A stretch of 64,000 nt of DNA from JBFLVU01 sp964589625 (GCA_964589625.1 CAZPSH010000004.1:1-64000); one strand, 5' to 3'; positions 41,661 through 50,772 are shown, numbered from the stretch's first letter. Notes: generated by a model from the sequence alone, not told the origin. Program-made: numbers and translations.

Positions 41661-42700
41661 TAGAGCCGCCCCTCCCCCCAGGCTTCGAGGGTCCGCTTCA
41701 ACTCCGCCACGCTCGCGGTGGCCGTGCCGTGCTTTTGGACCACGATCCCCCCCGCCACGTTGGCCAAGGCCGCCGCCTCCAGGAAGGAGGCCCCCGCGCA
41801 GAGCGCGAGGACGTAGGTGCTGATGACCGTGTCGCCCGCTCCCGTCACGTCCACCACTTGGTCGGAGCCGACGATGGGGAGGAGGACCGGCGGTGCCCCC
41901 TCCTCGAAAAGGGCCATCCCGCGGGCCCCCCGGGTCACCAGCAGGGCCTTCAGGCCCTGTCGGGCCCGTAGGGCCTCCCCCCTCTCCGCCAGGCCGGCTT
42001 CGTCGTCTCCGGCCGGGGCGCCACAGGCATCGTCGAACTCTTCCTCGTTGGGCGTGGCCGTCGTGAGCCCGGAATAGCGGAGGAGACCGAAACGCGAGTC
42101 CAGGGCCACGATGGGGACCTTTCCCGCGTGGTCCGATCCCCATACCGCCTCCACCAGGCCGTACCCGTAGTCCGAAAGGACCAGGGCCCGGGCGCCGTCC
42201 AAGGATGCCTCCAGGCGCTCGCGAATCCGGTCCAGCAGATCGCCGGGGAGGGCGTTCTCCTCTCCCGAATCCACGCGGACGAGCTGCTGGCGGGGCCCGT
42301 GAAGGGTGCCGGCGAGAACGCGGGTTTTGGTGGGCGTCTCCCACCCGGGGCGGGAGACGATCCCGTCCACGGACAGCCTGCGCTCCCGGAAGAGGTCCAG
42401 GAGCTGGCGTCCCGTTTCGTCCTCCCCGGCGACGCCCACGGGCCGCACCGCGGCGCCGAGGGCGGCCAGGTTCCAGACGGTATTGGCGGCGCACCCCGGC
42501 AGAAGGCGCGCGCGGGTGAGACGCACGATGGGCACCGGCGCTTCCCGGGAAATTCGCTGAACGGCGCCGTACCAGAAGCGGTCGAGGACGAGGTCGCCGA
42601 GGACCGCCACGGGCGTTCCCGCGAAGGCGTCCGCCACTTCGGCCAGGCGCCGCCACCTCCCCCGGAGATCCACGGACTTCGCTGTGCCTCCACCGCTCAT
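41660..42700 (-). CDS. rfaE1: D-glycero-beta-D-manno-heptose 7-phosphate kinase
   Basis: 346-aa ribokinase-family enzyme phosphorylating heptose-7-phosphate at C1. VAVLGDLVLDRFWYG near the N-terminus, PGCAANTVWNLAALG and VDVTGAGDTV (about residues 285-294, catalytic Asp) are visible. The start overlaps the gmhB stop by 4 nt. In many Proteobacteria it is fused to rfaE2 as HldE. Confidence 0.93.
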   Translation of the reverse strand: MSGGGTAKSVDLRGRWRRLAEVADAFAGTPVAVLGDLVLDRFWYGAVQRISREAPVPIVRLTRARLLPGCAANTVWNLAALGAAVRPVGVAGEDETGRQLLDLFRERRLSVDGIVSRPGWETPTKTRVLAGTLHGPRQQLVRVDSGEENALPGDLLDRIRERLEASLDGARALVLSDYGYGLVEAVWGSDHAGKVPIVALDSRFGLLRYSGLTTATPNEEEFDDACGAPAGDDEAGLAERGEALRARQGLKALLVTRGARGMALFEEGAPPVLLPIVGSDQVVDVTGAGDTVISTYVLALCAGASFLEAAALANVAGGIVVQKHGTATASVAELKRTLEAWGEGRL

Positions 42701-43329
42701 GGGCGGCTCCCTCCCGAACTCGCCACCGCGTCCCCGGCCAGCCCCTCCTGCGCGAGGATCCAGCGCACCGCGTCGCACGCATCCTCGGCCACATAGTCGG
42801 GCGTTACCGTCCACTGGTCTTGCTGAAAGGCATGCTCCCCGCGCCCGTAGCCCGTAAGGACGAGGACCCCCTTCGCCCCGGCAGCCCGGGCGAAGCCCAC
42901 GTCGCTGATCTTGTCTCCCACGACGTAGCACCTTGCGAGGTCCAGTCCGAAGGCTTCCGCCCCCCGAAGGAGCATGCCAGGCTTGGGCTTGCGGCAGTCG
43001 CAGGAGGTGCGGTAGGGGGCGGGGCCGACGCTGGGGTGGTGGGGGCAGTAGTACACCGCGTCGAGGCGCGCGCCCAGGCGGGCGAGGAGGTCCTTAAGGC
43101 GCTGGATGACCAGAAGAACCATGTCCTCGGTGAAGTAGCCGCGGGCCACGCCGGCCTGGTTGGTGGCCACAATGGCGGGAACGCCGGCCCGGTTCAGAAG
43201 GGCGACCGCTTCGGCGGCCCCGGGGATCAGGGCCAGCCGGTCGGGGTGGTTCACGTAACCCACCTCCTCGGTCAGGGTGCCGTCGCGGTCGAAGAAGACC
43301 GCCCACCGACCGCCGCCGCGCGCCTCCAT
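42697..43329 (-). CDS. gmhB: D-glycero-beta-D-manno-heptose 1,7-bisphosphate 7-phosphatase
   Basis: 210-aa HAD phosphatase removing the C7 phosphate between the two RfaE steps. Asp14/Asp16 in FFDRDGTL are the nucleophile and acid; YYCPHHP and CDCRKPKPGM supply the Cys/His zinc loop characteristic of GmhB; VVGDKISDV is motif IV. Start at ATG 43329 with AAGGAG upstream, rather than the longer Arg/Pro-rich reading. Confidence 0.94.
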   Translation of the reverse strand: MEARGGGRWAVFFDRDGTLTEEVGYVNHPDRLALIPGAAEAVALLNRAGVPAIVATNQAGVARGYFTEDMVLLVIQRLKDLLARLGARLDAVYYCPHHPSVGPAPYRTSCDCRKPKPGMLLRGAEAFGLDLARCYVVGDKISDVGFARAAGAKGVLVLTGYGRGEHAFQQDQWTVTPDYVAEDACDAVRWILAQEGLAGDAVASSGGSRP

Positions 43330-43385
43330 CCGCCTCTCCTTCGCAGGCGGACAGTATGCCGGATGGGCGGAGAATCGGGAATAGG

Positions 43386-44294
43386 TCAGGGTCCGTGGTC
43401 GGGGCCGTCGGGGCGCGTCCGCCACCGCCGGTGCATCCAGAACCAGGCCGCGGGGCAGGCGCGGACCGCCTCCTCGATGCGCGCGGTGGCCGCCGCCGTC
43501 ACCGCAAGCGCGTTCGCCTCGGGATCTCCCGTGGAGGGCACGGGGAGAAGGGGGCCGTAGACGACCCGGTATCGGCCGCCGGGCTCCGGGTAGGAAAAGA
43601 CGGGAAGGACCGCCGCGCCGGTCCGCACGGCGAGGCTCCCCAGAACCGGCGTGGTGGCCGCCGGCCGGCCGAAGAAGGGCACGAAGACGCGGCCCGGCTC
43701 GCCGAAATTTTGGTCGATGACGAGGGCGATGCCCCGTCCCTCCCGTAGGCCCTTGACCATCTCCCGAACCGCCCTCCGCTTGTGGATGACGCGGTTCCCC
43801 GTGCGCTCCCGCCGCTGGGCGAGAAAGGCCTCGAGGCGGGGGTTGTCCAAGGGTCGGGTGATCATCCAGAGGGGGTAGCCGAGGGCCGCCTGGAGAAGGG
43901 CGACCCTCTCCCAGTTTCCGAAGTGGGCGGAGACGAGGAAGTATCCACGGCCCGCCTCCGCGGCGGCCTTCAGGTGATGGAGGCCCTCGAAGCGGCAGCG
44001 GTCCAGGAGGGCCGACGTCGGTTCGTCGTGCTCCAGGATCTCCACGAGGAGCCGGCCGAGGTGCGAGAAGGCCCCCTTGGCAACGGCCCGGCGCTCCCGT
44101 GCGGAGAGGGCGGGCAGGGCGGACTCCACATTCCGCAGAGCCACCCGGCGGTGGCGGGCGTCCAAGAGATAGGCGGCCGATCCCAGGGCCCCGCCCACGG
44201 AGCGGCGCGTGGCCGGGGTGAGCCGGGCGGCCAGGTGGGCCAGGCCTTTAACGGCGGCGAACTCGACGGCCCATCGGGCGGATTCAAAGGACAC
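43386..44294 (-). CDS. Lipid A acyltransferase (LpxL/HtrB-like)
   Basis: 302-aa inner-membrane-associated acyltransferase, predicted to add a secondary acyl chain to KDO-lipid A. SAHFGNWE (about residues 120-127) is the HxxxxE/D catalytic motif; ITRPLDNPRLE and VIDQNFGEPGRVFVPFFGRPA are LpxL-type blocks. I start at GTG 44294 with GGAG 8-9 nt upstream; it overlaps the tmk stop by 11 nt. The context (heptose genes just downstream) supports an LPS role. Confidence 0.87.
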   Translation of the reverse strand: MSFESARWAVEFAAVKGLAHLAARLTPATRRSVGGALGSAAYLLDARHRRVALRNVESALPALSARERRAVAKGAFSHLGRLLVEILEHDEPTSALLDRCRFEGLHHLKAAAEAGRGYFLVSAHFGNWERVALLQAALGYPLWMITRPLDNPRLEAFLAQRRERTGNRVIHKRRAVREMVKGLREGRGIALVIDQNFGEPGRVFVPFFGRPAATTPVLGSLAVRTGAAVLPVFSYPEPGGRYRVVYGPLLPVPSTGDPEANALAVTAAATARIEEAVRACPAAWFWMHRRWRTRPDGPDHGP

Positions 44295-44910
44295 CGAGGA
44301 TCTCCAGAAGCGAGAGGATGCGCCGGTGGACCGTTTCCTCCTCTCCCGAGGCGTCCACCGGATGGATCCGCTCGGGGAATTCGGCGGCCAGGGCCTCGTA
44401 TCCTCTCGCCACCCTCCGGTGGAACTCCATGGACTCCTCCTCGAACCTCCCCTCCCGGCACGTCCCCGCCCCGTTCCTCGCCCGGGCCCGGGAAAGTCCC
44501 TCCTCGGGAGGAAGGCGCAAATAGAGTGTAAGGTCCGGCTCCAGGCCTTCCGTGGCCGCCAGGTGGACCGCCTCCACCACATCCCTCGGAAGGCCCCGCC
44601 CGAAGGCCTGGTACGCCCGGGTCGCATCCCCGAACCGGTCGCACAGGACCCACGCCCCGCGGGCCAGGGCGGGCCGGATGACCCGGGCTACGTGTTCCGC
44701 GCGCTCGGCGCCGTAAAGAAGGAGTTCGCACCGGGAGGAGGGGGAAAACTCGCCGGAGAGGAGCAAATGCCGCAGGGGTGCCCCCAAGGGAGACCCGCCA
44801 GGCTCCCGAGTAAGGAGCACCTCCCGCCCCCCGCGGCGCAACGCGCCGGCCAGCAGGGACGCCTGCGTCGTCTTACCGCTCCCCTCGATGCCCTCCAGCG
44901 TCAGAAACAC
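44284..44910 (-). CDS. tmk: Thymidylate kinase
   Basis: 208-aa dTMP kinase: P-loop EGIEGSGKTTQ (residues 6-16), TREPGGSPLG, LCDRFGDATRAYQ (DR(Y/F) motif; Phe here) and LTLYLRLPPEEGL. It provides dTDP for DNA synthesis. First gene of the tmk-lpxL-gmhB-rfaE1-rfaE2 strand run. Confidence 0.95.
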   Translation of the reverse strand: MFLTLEGIEGSGKTTQASLLAGALRRGGREVLLTREPGGSPLGAPLRHLLLSGEFSPSSRCELLLYGAERAEHVARVIRPALARGAWVLCDRFGDATRAYQAFGRGLPRDVVEAVHLAATEGLEPDLTLYLRLPPEEGLSRARARNGAGTCREGRFEEESMEFHRRVARGYEALAAEFPERIHPVDASGEEETVHRRILSLLEILGVL

Positions 44911-45211
44911 GATCCGGCCTCCCCTCCCGAAGGCTCGCGACGGGGGCCACCCGACGGCACACCTTCGGATTTCATGGTACCAGATACACCCCCCGGCTCT
45001 CCCCGGCGCCTCCTGAATTCGCCCGGCCCGCCCGGTTGTCAGGCAGGGGCATATCCCCCAACCCTTGGGGCATTTGGCCTCCGCGAGGCAACTGCATGGG
45101 TCAACTGGGGGACGGGGGCGCCGGCGGAGGGTATCTTCACAAGAGAGCCCGCCGCTTCCGCCGCCCCGGATGGAGGAGCCGAAGGCGTCGGTGCGGGCCC
45201 GGGGGATCGCT
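44911..45211. other. Intergenic region without a recognised gene
   Basis: About 300 nt between tmk and a small doubtful gene. It contains a minor hairpin CCCCAA-CCC-TTGGGG (45056-45070) and short purine runs; I see no promoter with both hexamers, no RNA gene and no mobile element. Confidence 0.5.
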
Positions 45212-45487
45212 ATGCGGATTCAACTCAAGGACGCGATTACATCAGAGGCTCTTCTCGAAGACTTGGTCCAGGTCTCCTTCTCCGTATTCGAATGCCACTG
45301 CCCGCCCGGGCTCCGCGACGACCTTCGGATGGGGTTGTACGTGGCACTCCGCCAAGTGTTGAGCGCAGATCTCGTGAAGCGCTCCGCCTGCGGCAACCTT
45401 CCCGACTGCGCCGACCTCCCCGAGGAGAGCGCCTTTCCCCCGACGGAACGGTACGCGCACCCCCACCACTCGATGCACCGCGCCTAG
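45212..45487 (+). CDS. Hypothetical small protein (doubtful)
   Basis: 91-codon frame (MRIQLKDAITSEALLEDLV start) with GGGGGA upstream of the ATG. The first 55 residues have a plausible amphipathic helical pattern and C-x-C; the rest is Pro/His-rich. No family recognised. The opposite strand (45242-45478) is also open with 78 codons, so either or neither may be real. Confidence 0.35.
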   Translation: MRIQLKDAITSEALLEDLVQVSFSVFECHCPPGLRDDLRMGLYVALRQVLSADLVKRSACGNLPDCADLPEESAFPPTERYAHPHHSMHRA

Positions 45488-45533
45488 CAGGCTGCTGAAA
45501 AACCCTTGCGGGCCTCGGCACGGCTTCGGCGCG

Positions 45534-46568
45534 CTACGTCCGCCTTCGCGTTCCCTGGCCCGCCTCGCGGTTGAGCAGGACAGCCGCCTCCTTGGCGAAG
45601 TACGTGAGGAGGATGGAGGCCCCGGCCCGCTTGATGGCCGTGAGGGATTCCATCATGGCCCGGTCGTGGTCGATCCAGCCGAGCCGCGCGGCGGCCTTGA
45701 TCATGGCGTATTCCCCGCTCACGTTGTAGGCCGCCACGGGCATCTGAAAGACCTCCTTCACCCGCCGGATCACGTCCAGGTAGGGCAGGGCGGGCTTTAC
45801 CATGACGATGTCCGCCCCTTCGTCGATGTCGAGGGCCACCTCGCGGAGGGCCTCCTCCGCGTTGGCCGGATCCATCTGGTAGGAGCGCCGATCGCCGAAC
45901 TGCGGCGTCGAGTCGGCGGCGTCCCTGAAGGGGCCATAGAAGGCCGAGGCGTACTTGGCCGAGTAGGCCAGGATGGGAATCCGCTCGAACCCGGCCCCGT
46001 CGAGGGACTGGCGGATGGCACCCACCCGGCCGTCCATCATGTCCGAGGGCGCCACCACGTCGGCGCCGGCCTCGGCGTGGGAGAGGGCCGTCTTGCAATG
46101 GATGGCCACACCCGGATCGTTGAGGATCCGCCCCTCGGATACGGGGGCGCAGTGGCCGTGGTCCGTGTACTCGCAAAGGCACACGTCGGTGACCACGAGG
46201 AGGTCGGAGCCGAAGGCCTTCTTGGCCGCCCGGACGCCCTTCTGGATGATCCCCTGGGGCGCGTAGGCCTGGCGGCCCAAGGGGTCCTTCTTGGAAGGGA
46301 TGCCGAAGAGGATCACCGACCGCACGCCGAGGGAAAGCGCCTCTTCCATCTCTTTCAAGCCCTGATCCACCGACTGGCGAAAGACTCCCGGCATGGACCC
46401 CACTTCCTGCCGGACCTTGGAGCCCTCGCACAGGAACATGGGGTAGACGAAGTCCTTCGGGGAGAGCCTCGTCTCCTCCACCATGGACCTCAGGATCGGG
46501 TTTTCGCGCAGCCTTCGGGGCCGATGCGTCAGCTCGAGATGAACCTCATAGGTCGTCGATTTCGCCAT
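45534..46568 (-). CDS. hemB: Porphobilinogen synthase (delta-aminolevulinate dehydratase)
   Basis: Condenses two 5-aminolevulinate to porphobilinogen in tetrapyrrole synthesis. The 344-aa protein shows RLRENPILRSMVEET, the zinc-site cysteines in DVCLCEYTDHGHC (C-x-C-x7-C), and the two active-site lysines in LAYSAKYAS and VMVKPALPYLD. It is the Cys-type (zinc-binding) rather than Asp-type enzyme. The start overlaps the zinc-ribbon gene by 23 nt. Confidence 0.95.
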   Translation of the reverse strand: MAKSTTYEVHLELTHRPRRLRENPILRSMVEETRLSPKDFVYPMFLCEGSKVRQEVGSMPGVFRQSVDQGLKEMEEALSLGVRSVILFGIPSKKDPLGRQAYAPQGIIQKGVRAAKKAFGSDLLVVTDVCLCEYTDHGHCAPVSEGRILNDPGVAIHCKTALSHAEAGADVVAPSDMMDGRVGAIRQSLDGAGFERIPILAYSAKYASAFYGPFRDAADSTPQFGDRRSYQMDPANAEEALREVALDIDEGADIVMVKPALPYLDVIRRVKEVFQMPVAAYNVSGEYAMIKAAARLGWIDHDRAMMESLTAIKRAGASILLTYFAKEAAVLLNREAGQGTRRRT

Positions 46569-46776
46569 CTTCGCCTCCCCAGAAGAACTCGTTGGCGCAG
46601 TGCCGGCTGCAGAAGTCCTTGCCGCCGTACTGGTACCGGCACTCGTCGCACACGAACTTGTGGCACATGGGGCACTTGCTCATGTGGAGCCAGAAGCCCT
46701 TGACTCCGCACAGGTCGCACGCCTCGCCGGGCTCCCTCTTGGGCTTTTCTTCCTCGTCGTCGTCCCAATTGGCCAT
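46546..46776 (-). CDS. Small zinc-ribbon protein
   Basis: 76-aa acidic-start protein (MANWDDDEEEKPKREPGEA) with four Cys pairs or Cys/His ligands: CDLCG, CPMC, CDEC and CSRHC. It is likely to bind two zinc ions. Function unknown. Start chosen at ATG 46776 with GGGAGG upstream. Overlaps hemB by 23 nt. Confidence 0.75.
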   Translation of the reverse strand: MANWDDDEEEKPKREPGEACDLCGVKGFWLHMSKCPMCHKFVCDECRYQYGGKDFCSRHCANEFFWGGEDGEIDDL

Positions 46777-46862
46777 GAAGGCCTCCCGGCCCAACGTACA
46801 ACGCCCCGACCGTCCGCCGCAACCGGAGCGACGGGCGGGGTCAGGCGGATCGGAGGGAAGGG

Positions 46863-48374
46863 TTACGAGGTGGGGCCGGCGCGGCCGCTTTCAAAGACGG
46901 CCTCAAAGTCCCGGTGGGAGGAGAGGAAGGCCTCCAGGACGGAGGGATCGAAGTGGGCGGGCAGGACCCGGCCCTCCCCTTCCGTCAGTACCTTTAGGGC
47001 CTCTGCGTGGGTGTAGCCCTTCTTGTAGGGGCGCTCGGTCCGGAGCGCGTCGTAGACGTCGGCGAGCTTGACGATCCTCGCTTCCAGGGGGATCCGCTCC
47101 TCGGCTAGTCCGTCGGGATAGCCCGTCCCGTCGAAGTTCTCGTGGTGATGTCGCGCGATCCGAGCGGCCATGGCCAGTTGGGGCGAGTGGCCGAGGAGCC
47201 TGGCGCCGTTCACGGTGTGAGCCCGCACCCGTTCCCACTCCCGCGGATTGAGGGGGCCCTTCTTGTTGAGCAGGGCGCCCGGGAGCGTCAGCTTGCCCAC
47301 GTCGTGGAGCTGGGCGCAGTGCGAGATCCACCGCACGAAGCGGGGGCTCTGGCCGAGGAGTCGGGAGAGATTCCATGCGTACGTGTTGAGGCGGCGCACG
47401 TGGCCGGCTGTGCTGGGATCGTGGAATTCGGCGGCCAGCGCCAGGGCCTCCATGGCCTGAAAATTGGCCTCCTCGGTCTTCCGCGTCTCCCTCCAAATGC
47501 GGCGGAAAACGGACCACTGGCGGAGGGAGGCCTGCAGGAGGGGGAGGTCGTTGGCCGTCACCTCCCAGGGGTACCCGGCCGCCAGGAGGGCGTCGTCCTC
47601 CCTGAAAATGGCGGCGAAGTTGGGCAGGTTCAGGTCGGGGCTCACCCCGAGGAGGGCCTTCAGCCGGCCAGGCAGGGGCGCGTTGCAGACGTAGCGCCCC
47701 GCATCGAGGGCGTAGGGGCTCAGGAGCTTCTCCATCTCCCCCGACGGACAGCGCGTCACGAGGCTGTGCCAATCCCGGTCGGTGCGATAGCAGGCGATGC
47801 CGTGTCGGCGTCCCCGGATGACCGCCGATCCCCAAATGAAGCTCGGCCGCTGGGGGGACCCGTCCCTCGGGCTCAGGAGCACGGAGGCCATGCGCGCCGC
47901 AAGGTCCTCGGGCCTCCAGTCCGCCACGATCTCCTCGGCGTACGTTTCGGTGAAGCCCCCCAGTTCGTCCAGGTGGAAGTAAGCCAGCCGGAGACGGTCC
48001 GCCAAGGCCTTGGTCTTGAGGAGGGACCGGACCCGAGCGGTCACCTGGGGCATGCTCAGGGGCCCGAGGAGAACGTCGTCGGGATCGAGGATCCCCTCCG
48101 CCACATGGCTTTCTCGCCCCTCCCGGGCCAGCAGGAGGACCGGAACATTCCGGTCCGCCTGTAGGGCCGAGAGCCGCTCGAAAAGCGTCCGGCAGCCGCT
48201 TTCTCGGGGGCACGAGCCCAGCACGACCAGGTCGGGGAGGCAGGTCCCGATCTCCGATTCCGCCTGGGCGGGACCCGACACGGCGACAACCTGCCGGCCG
48301 TCGGCGGCCAACCAGGACGTCAAGGTCTTTGCGTGGTCGGCGTTTCCATCCAGAACGAGTATTCGATGGCTCAC
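46863..48374 (-). CDS. HD-GYP domain response-regulator-like protein
   Basis: About 503-aa protein. The N-terminal 120 residues look like a receiver (RILVLDGNADHAKTLTSWL, DLVVLGSCP) in which acidic-pocket residues are only partly kept. An unknown middle domain (about 130-310) follows, then a C-terminal HD-GYP domain with HDPSTAGHVRRL, LHDVGKLTLP, HHHENFDGTGYP and ADVYDALRTERPYKKG. HD-GYP proteins hydrolyse cyclic di-GMP; here all metal ligands appear present. The start is uncertain: GTG 48374 has a GGGGGGG stretch upstream; the frame stays open to 48488. A strong promoter lies upstream. Confidence 0.85.
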   Translation of the reverse strand: MSHRILVLDGNADHAKTLTSWLAADGRQVVAVSGPAQAESEIGTCLPDLVVLGSCPRESGCRTLFERLSALQADRNVPVLLLAREGRESHVAEGILDPDDVLLGPLSMPQVTARVRSLLKTKALADRLRLAYFHLDELGGFTETYAEEIVADWRPEDLAARMASVLLSPRDGSPQRPSFIWGSAVIRGRRHGIACYRTDRDWHSLVTRCPSGEMEKLLSPYALDAGRYVCNAPLPGRLKALLGVSPDLNLPNFAAIFREDDALLAAGYPWEVTANDLPLLQASLRQWSVFRRIWRETRKTEEANFQAMEALALAAEFHDPSTAGHVRRLNTYAWNLSRLLGQSPRFVRWISHCAQLHDVGKLTLPGALLNKKGPLNPREWERVRAHTVNGARLLGHSPQLAMAARIARHHHENFDGTGYPDGLAEERIPLEARIVKLADVYDALRTERPYKKGYTHAEALKVLTEGEGRVLPAHFDPSVLEAFLSSHRDFEAVFESGRAGPTS

Positions 48375-48529
48375 GGCGTCAAGCCCCCCCTCCCCGCCAG
48401 TACTCGCCTCGCTTCGCCCCGCCGTGGTCTCTCCCCCCGGAGCGGCGAGGTCATGCGGTTCGATTCTCCCCCTAACCGAACCATCCACCTTCCAAAATCG
48501 TGAACGAACTACCCTCCCCGGCTTAGAAA

Positions 48530-48558
48530 AGTATAGGGCGCAAACAGATCGATTTCAA
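48530..48558 (-). promoter_or_regulatory. Promoter of the HD-GYP gene
   Basis: Minus-strand TTGAAA (48558-48553), 17-nt spacer, TATACT (48535-48530), each 5 of 6 to consensus, in a locally AT-rich patch. The predicted leader to GTG 48374 is about 150 nt. Confidence 0.65.
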
Positions 48559-48612
48559 CTGGGCGAAACGATAACCCAGTTACCAAGATGGTGCCAGATC
48601 TGAGAACGACGT

Positions 48613-48951
48613 TTACGCTCTCGTGGTTTCGACTTGACAGGGACGCCCGATCCAAACCGCCCGGCGACCGATGGCCCGTACCAAGCCGGAGAAGATGATC
48701 CGGTGAACGGGATAGAGGGCGTACCAGTACAGAAGGCCCGCCAGCCCGCGGGAATCGAAAAGGGCCCGCTGGACGATCCATCTCGAGCCGGGTCCTTCCG
48801 GTCTCACCCTGAATTCCAGCCACGCTGATCCGGGGAGTTTCATCTCCGCGCGGAGGCGGAGCAGGGACGGAGGGACGCAGGCCTCCACCCTCCAGAAATC
48901 CACCGGATCTCCGGGCCAGAGCAGGGTCGGGTGCCGCCGGCCCCTCTGCAT
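48613..48951 (-). pseudogene. C-terminal fragment of a DUF2867-type SDR protein
   Basis: 112 codons matching the C-terminal part of YbjT-like NAD(P)-binding proteins with a DUF2867 tail: GDPVDFWRVEA, LRLRAEMKLPGSAWLEF and GLLYWYALYPVHRIIF. The Rossmann N-terminus and half of the DUF are missing. A purine-rich stretch precedes the ATG so expression is possible, but it looks like a decayed remnant at the edge of the arsenic block. Confidence 0.6.
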
Positions 48952-48976
48952 GCCCGCCCCTCCCGCTCAAAAAACA

Positions 48977-48986
48977 GTCGGGGCGA
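48977..48986. other. Partial copy of tRNA-Pro 3' end (possible att remnant)
   Basis: GTCGGGGCGA is identical to positions 56998-57007 within the tRNA-Pro 3' acceptor strand and in the same orientation; similarity continues imperfectly for several bases (AAAGGTATT versus GAGGATT). No integrase is visible, so this is suggestive only. Confidence 0.3.
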
Positions 48987-49135
48987 AAAGGTATTGTCTG
49001 GGCAGGTTTCACGCCATTCTCCCCGCCGTGGCAAACACCCCTGGAAGGGACGCCGCGTGTCGCCATCGGAGGATGGGAAGAAGGCGGGGGAAGATCGGGC
49101 CCGGTCGGGAATTCCTCCGGCCGGTGCGGCCGCGT

Positions 49136-50446
49136 TCAGGCCAGGAACGGTCCGACGATCCACCCGGCCGAGGAGGACAGGACGACCACGAGGCACACGT
49201 AAGTGAGCATCTTCCGCGTTCCCATAACGCTGCGCAGGACGAGCATGGAGGGGAGGGAGAGGGCCGGTCCCGCGAGGAGGAGCGCAAGGGCGGGGCCCTT
49301 GCCCATTCCCGAACCGATGAGGCCCTGGAGGATGGGCACCTCGGTGAGCGTGGCGAAATACATGAGGGCCCCGGACGTGGCGGCCAGGAAGTTTGCCCAG
49401 AGGGAGTTCCCCCCCACCAGAGAGGCCACCCAGGCGCCGGGAACGAGGGCCTCGTGGCCGGGCCGTCCGAGGAGGAATCCCGCCGCCAGGACCCCCGCGA
49501 ACAAGAGCGGAAGGATCTGCTTGGCGAAGCCCCACGTGGCGCTCCCCCACTCCGCCCGTTCGCCCTTCCCGTACCAGGCCGCCACCATGGCGAGGAGCGC
49601 GAGGAGGAAGAGTCCGGCCATCCAAAAGCGGAGCCGGTACGTGGACGCGTACAACCCCTCCCCATAAGAGACGCTGGAAATCTGCTCACGGGGGATCGTC
49701 ACCTTCTCCCCCGCTCCGGTCAGGATCGTGACGGCCGAGGCGTTCTCGAGGACCCGCGTGCCGGCAACAACCTGGCCGTCCGCCGTCTCGACGGAGAGCC
49801 CGGCGGGTTTCCCCCAGTTGGCGAAGACAAGGACGGCCACCATGGCCGCGAAGGTGGCGGCGGTTTTCCAGAGGGGGCGGCCGGACTCCTCCTCCAGAAG
49901 GTCGAAGGCTTCCGCGTTCGCTTCCCTTTCCCGCTCCTCCTTGAGAAAGACAAGGTGCATCAGGAGTCCGATCAGTACGCTGAGGAGCACCGCACCCACG
50001 GCCCTCGCCACACCCATCTTCCAGCCCAGGACCCGCGCCGTGAGCACGATGGCCAGAACGTTGATGGCGGGTCCCGAGTAGAGGAAGGCCACGGCGGGGC
50101 CGAGCCCCGCCCCGCGGGTCGAGATGCCCGCAAAGAGAGGGAGCACCGTGCAGGAGCACACCGCGAGGATGGTCCCGGACACCGAGGCCACCGAGTAGGA
50201 GAGCCACTTGCTGGCCCGGGCGCCGAGGTACCGCATGACCGAAGCCTGGCTCACGAAGACGCCGATGGCCCCGGCGATGAATAGTGCGGGGATCAGGCAT
50301 AGGACCACGTGCTCGCGGGCGTAGTCCTGCAGCATGAGGACGGCCTCCAGTCCCGACCCTCGAAACCGGGGGGCCTCCCAGGGGACGAGGGCGGCGGCGA
50401 GGAACGCCGCCAGGAGGAGTCCTGCCGTGGTCCATTCCTTTCGCAT
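49136..50446 (-). CDS. Permease of the ArsP/DUF318-like family
   Basis: 436-aa membrane protein with about 8-10 hydrophobic helices in two halves. GTILAVCSCTVLPLFAG with the Cys-Ser-Cys and the later GALMYFATLTEVPI are characteristic of this permease family, whose members have been linked to efflux of organoarsenicals or metals. A soluble insert (about residues 185-290) separates the halves. Start ATG 50446 (MRKEWTTAG) has GAAAGG upstream. Last gene of arsR-trx-ccdA-trx-permease; substrate is an inference. Confidence 0.82.
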   Translation of the reverse strand: MRKEWTTAGLLLAAFLAAALVPWEAPRFRGSGLEAVLMLQDYAREHVVLCLIPALFIAGAIGVFVSQASVMRYLGARASKWLSYSVASVSGTILAVCSCTVLPLFAGISTRGAGLGPAVAFLYSGPAINVLAIVLTARVLGWKMGVARAVGAVLLSVLIGLLMHLVFLKEEREREANAEAFDLLEEESGRPLWKTAATFAAMVAVLVFANWGKPAGLSVETADGQVVAGTRVLENASAVTILTGAGEKVTIPREQISSVSYGEGLYASTYRLRFWMAGLFLLALLAMVAAWYGKGERAEWGSATWGFAKQILPLLFAGVLAAGFLLGRPGHEALVPGAWVASLVGGNSLWANFLAATSGALMYFATLTEVPILQGLIGSGMGKGPALALLLAGPALSLPSMLVLRSVMGTRKMLTYVCLVVVLSSSAGWIVGPFLA

Positions 50447-50483
50447 GTTCGGCCTTTCGTGCACGGGGAGGGGGACCGGGGAG

Positions 50484-50732
50484 CTACCGCCCCGCGGCCC
50501 GGAGAAGCCAGGACTCCAGGGTGGACTCGGTGGGCAGCTTCCCCTGGCTCAGGACCTTTCCGTCCACCACGAGGCCGGGGGTCATCAGGATCCCCAGGGC
50601 CGCGATCTCCTTGTAGTCCGTGACCTTGACCAGGGTGGCCTCGATGGACTGCCGTTCGAGGGCCGCCCGCACGCGGGAGGCCAGTTCCTCGCAGTTTTTG
50701 CACCCGGGCCCGGCGATCTTCACGTCGATCAT
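50484..50732 (-). CDS. Small thioredoxin-fold redox protein
   Basis: 82-aa MTH895/redox-active-disulfide-protein-2-like protein. GPGCKNCEEL gives a CxxC near the N-terminus, MTPGLVVDGKVLSQGKLP the cis-Pro region. Start ATG 50732 is placed 5 nt after GGAGG. Its location between ccdA and the permease suggests it passes electrons to or from the permease-coupled system. Confidence 0.87.
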   Translation of the reverse strand: MIDVKIAGPGCKNCEELASRVRAALERQSIEATLVKVTDYKEIAALGILMTPGLVVDGKVLSQGKLPTESTLESWLLRAAGR

Positions 50733-50772
50733 GTCCACCTCCGAAGCTTCCTGAAGGATTCTGTGTCTCCGC

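Noticed and set aside
41148..42700. Single fused HldE (kinase plus adenylyltransferase)
   Set aside because: The kinase frame ends with TAA and the adenylyltransferase restarts in another frame with TAATG, so they are two genes.
45242..45478. 78-codon minus-strand frame
   Set aside because: Overlaps an equally plausible plus-strand frame and lacks a clear ribosome-binding site; not recognised as any family.
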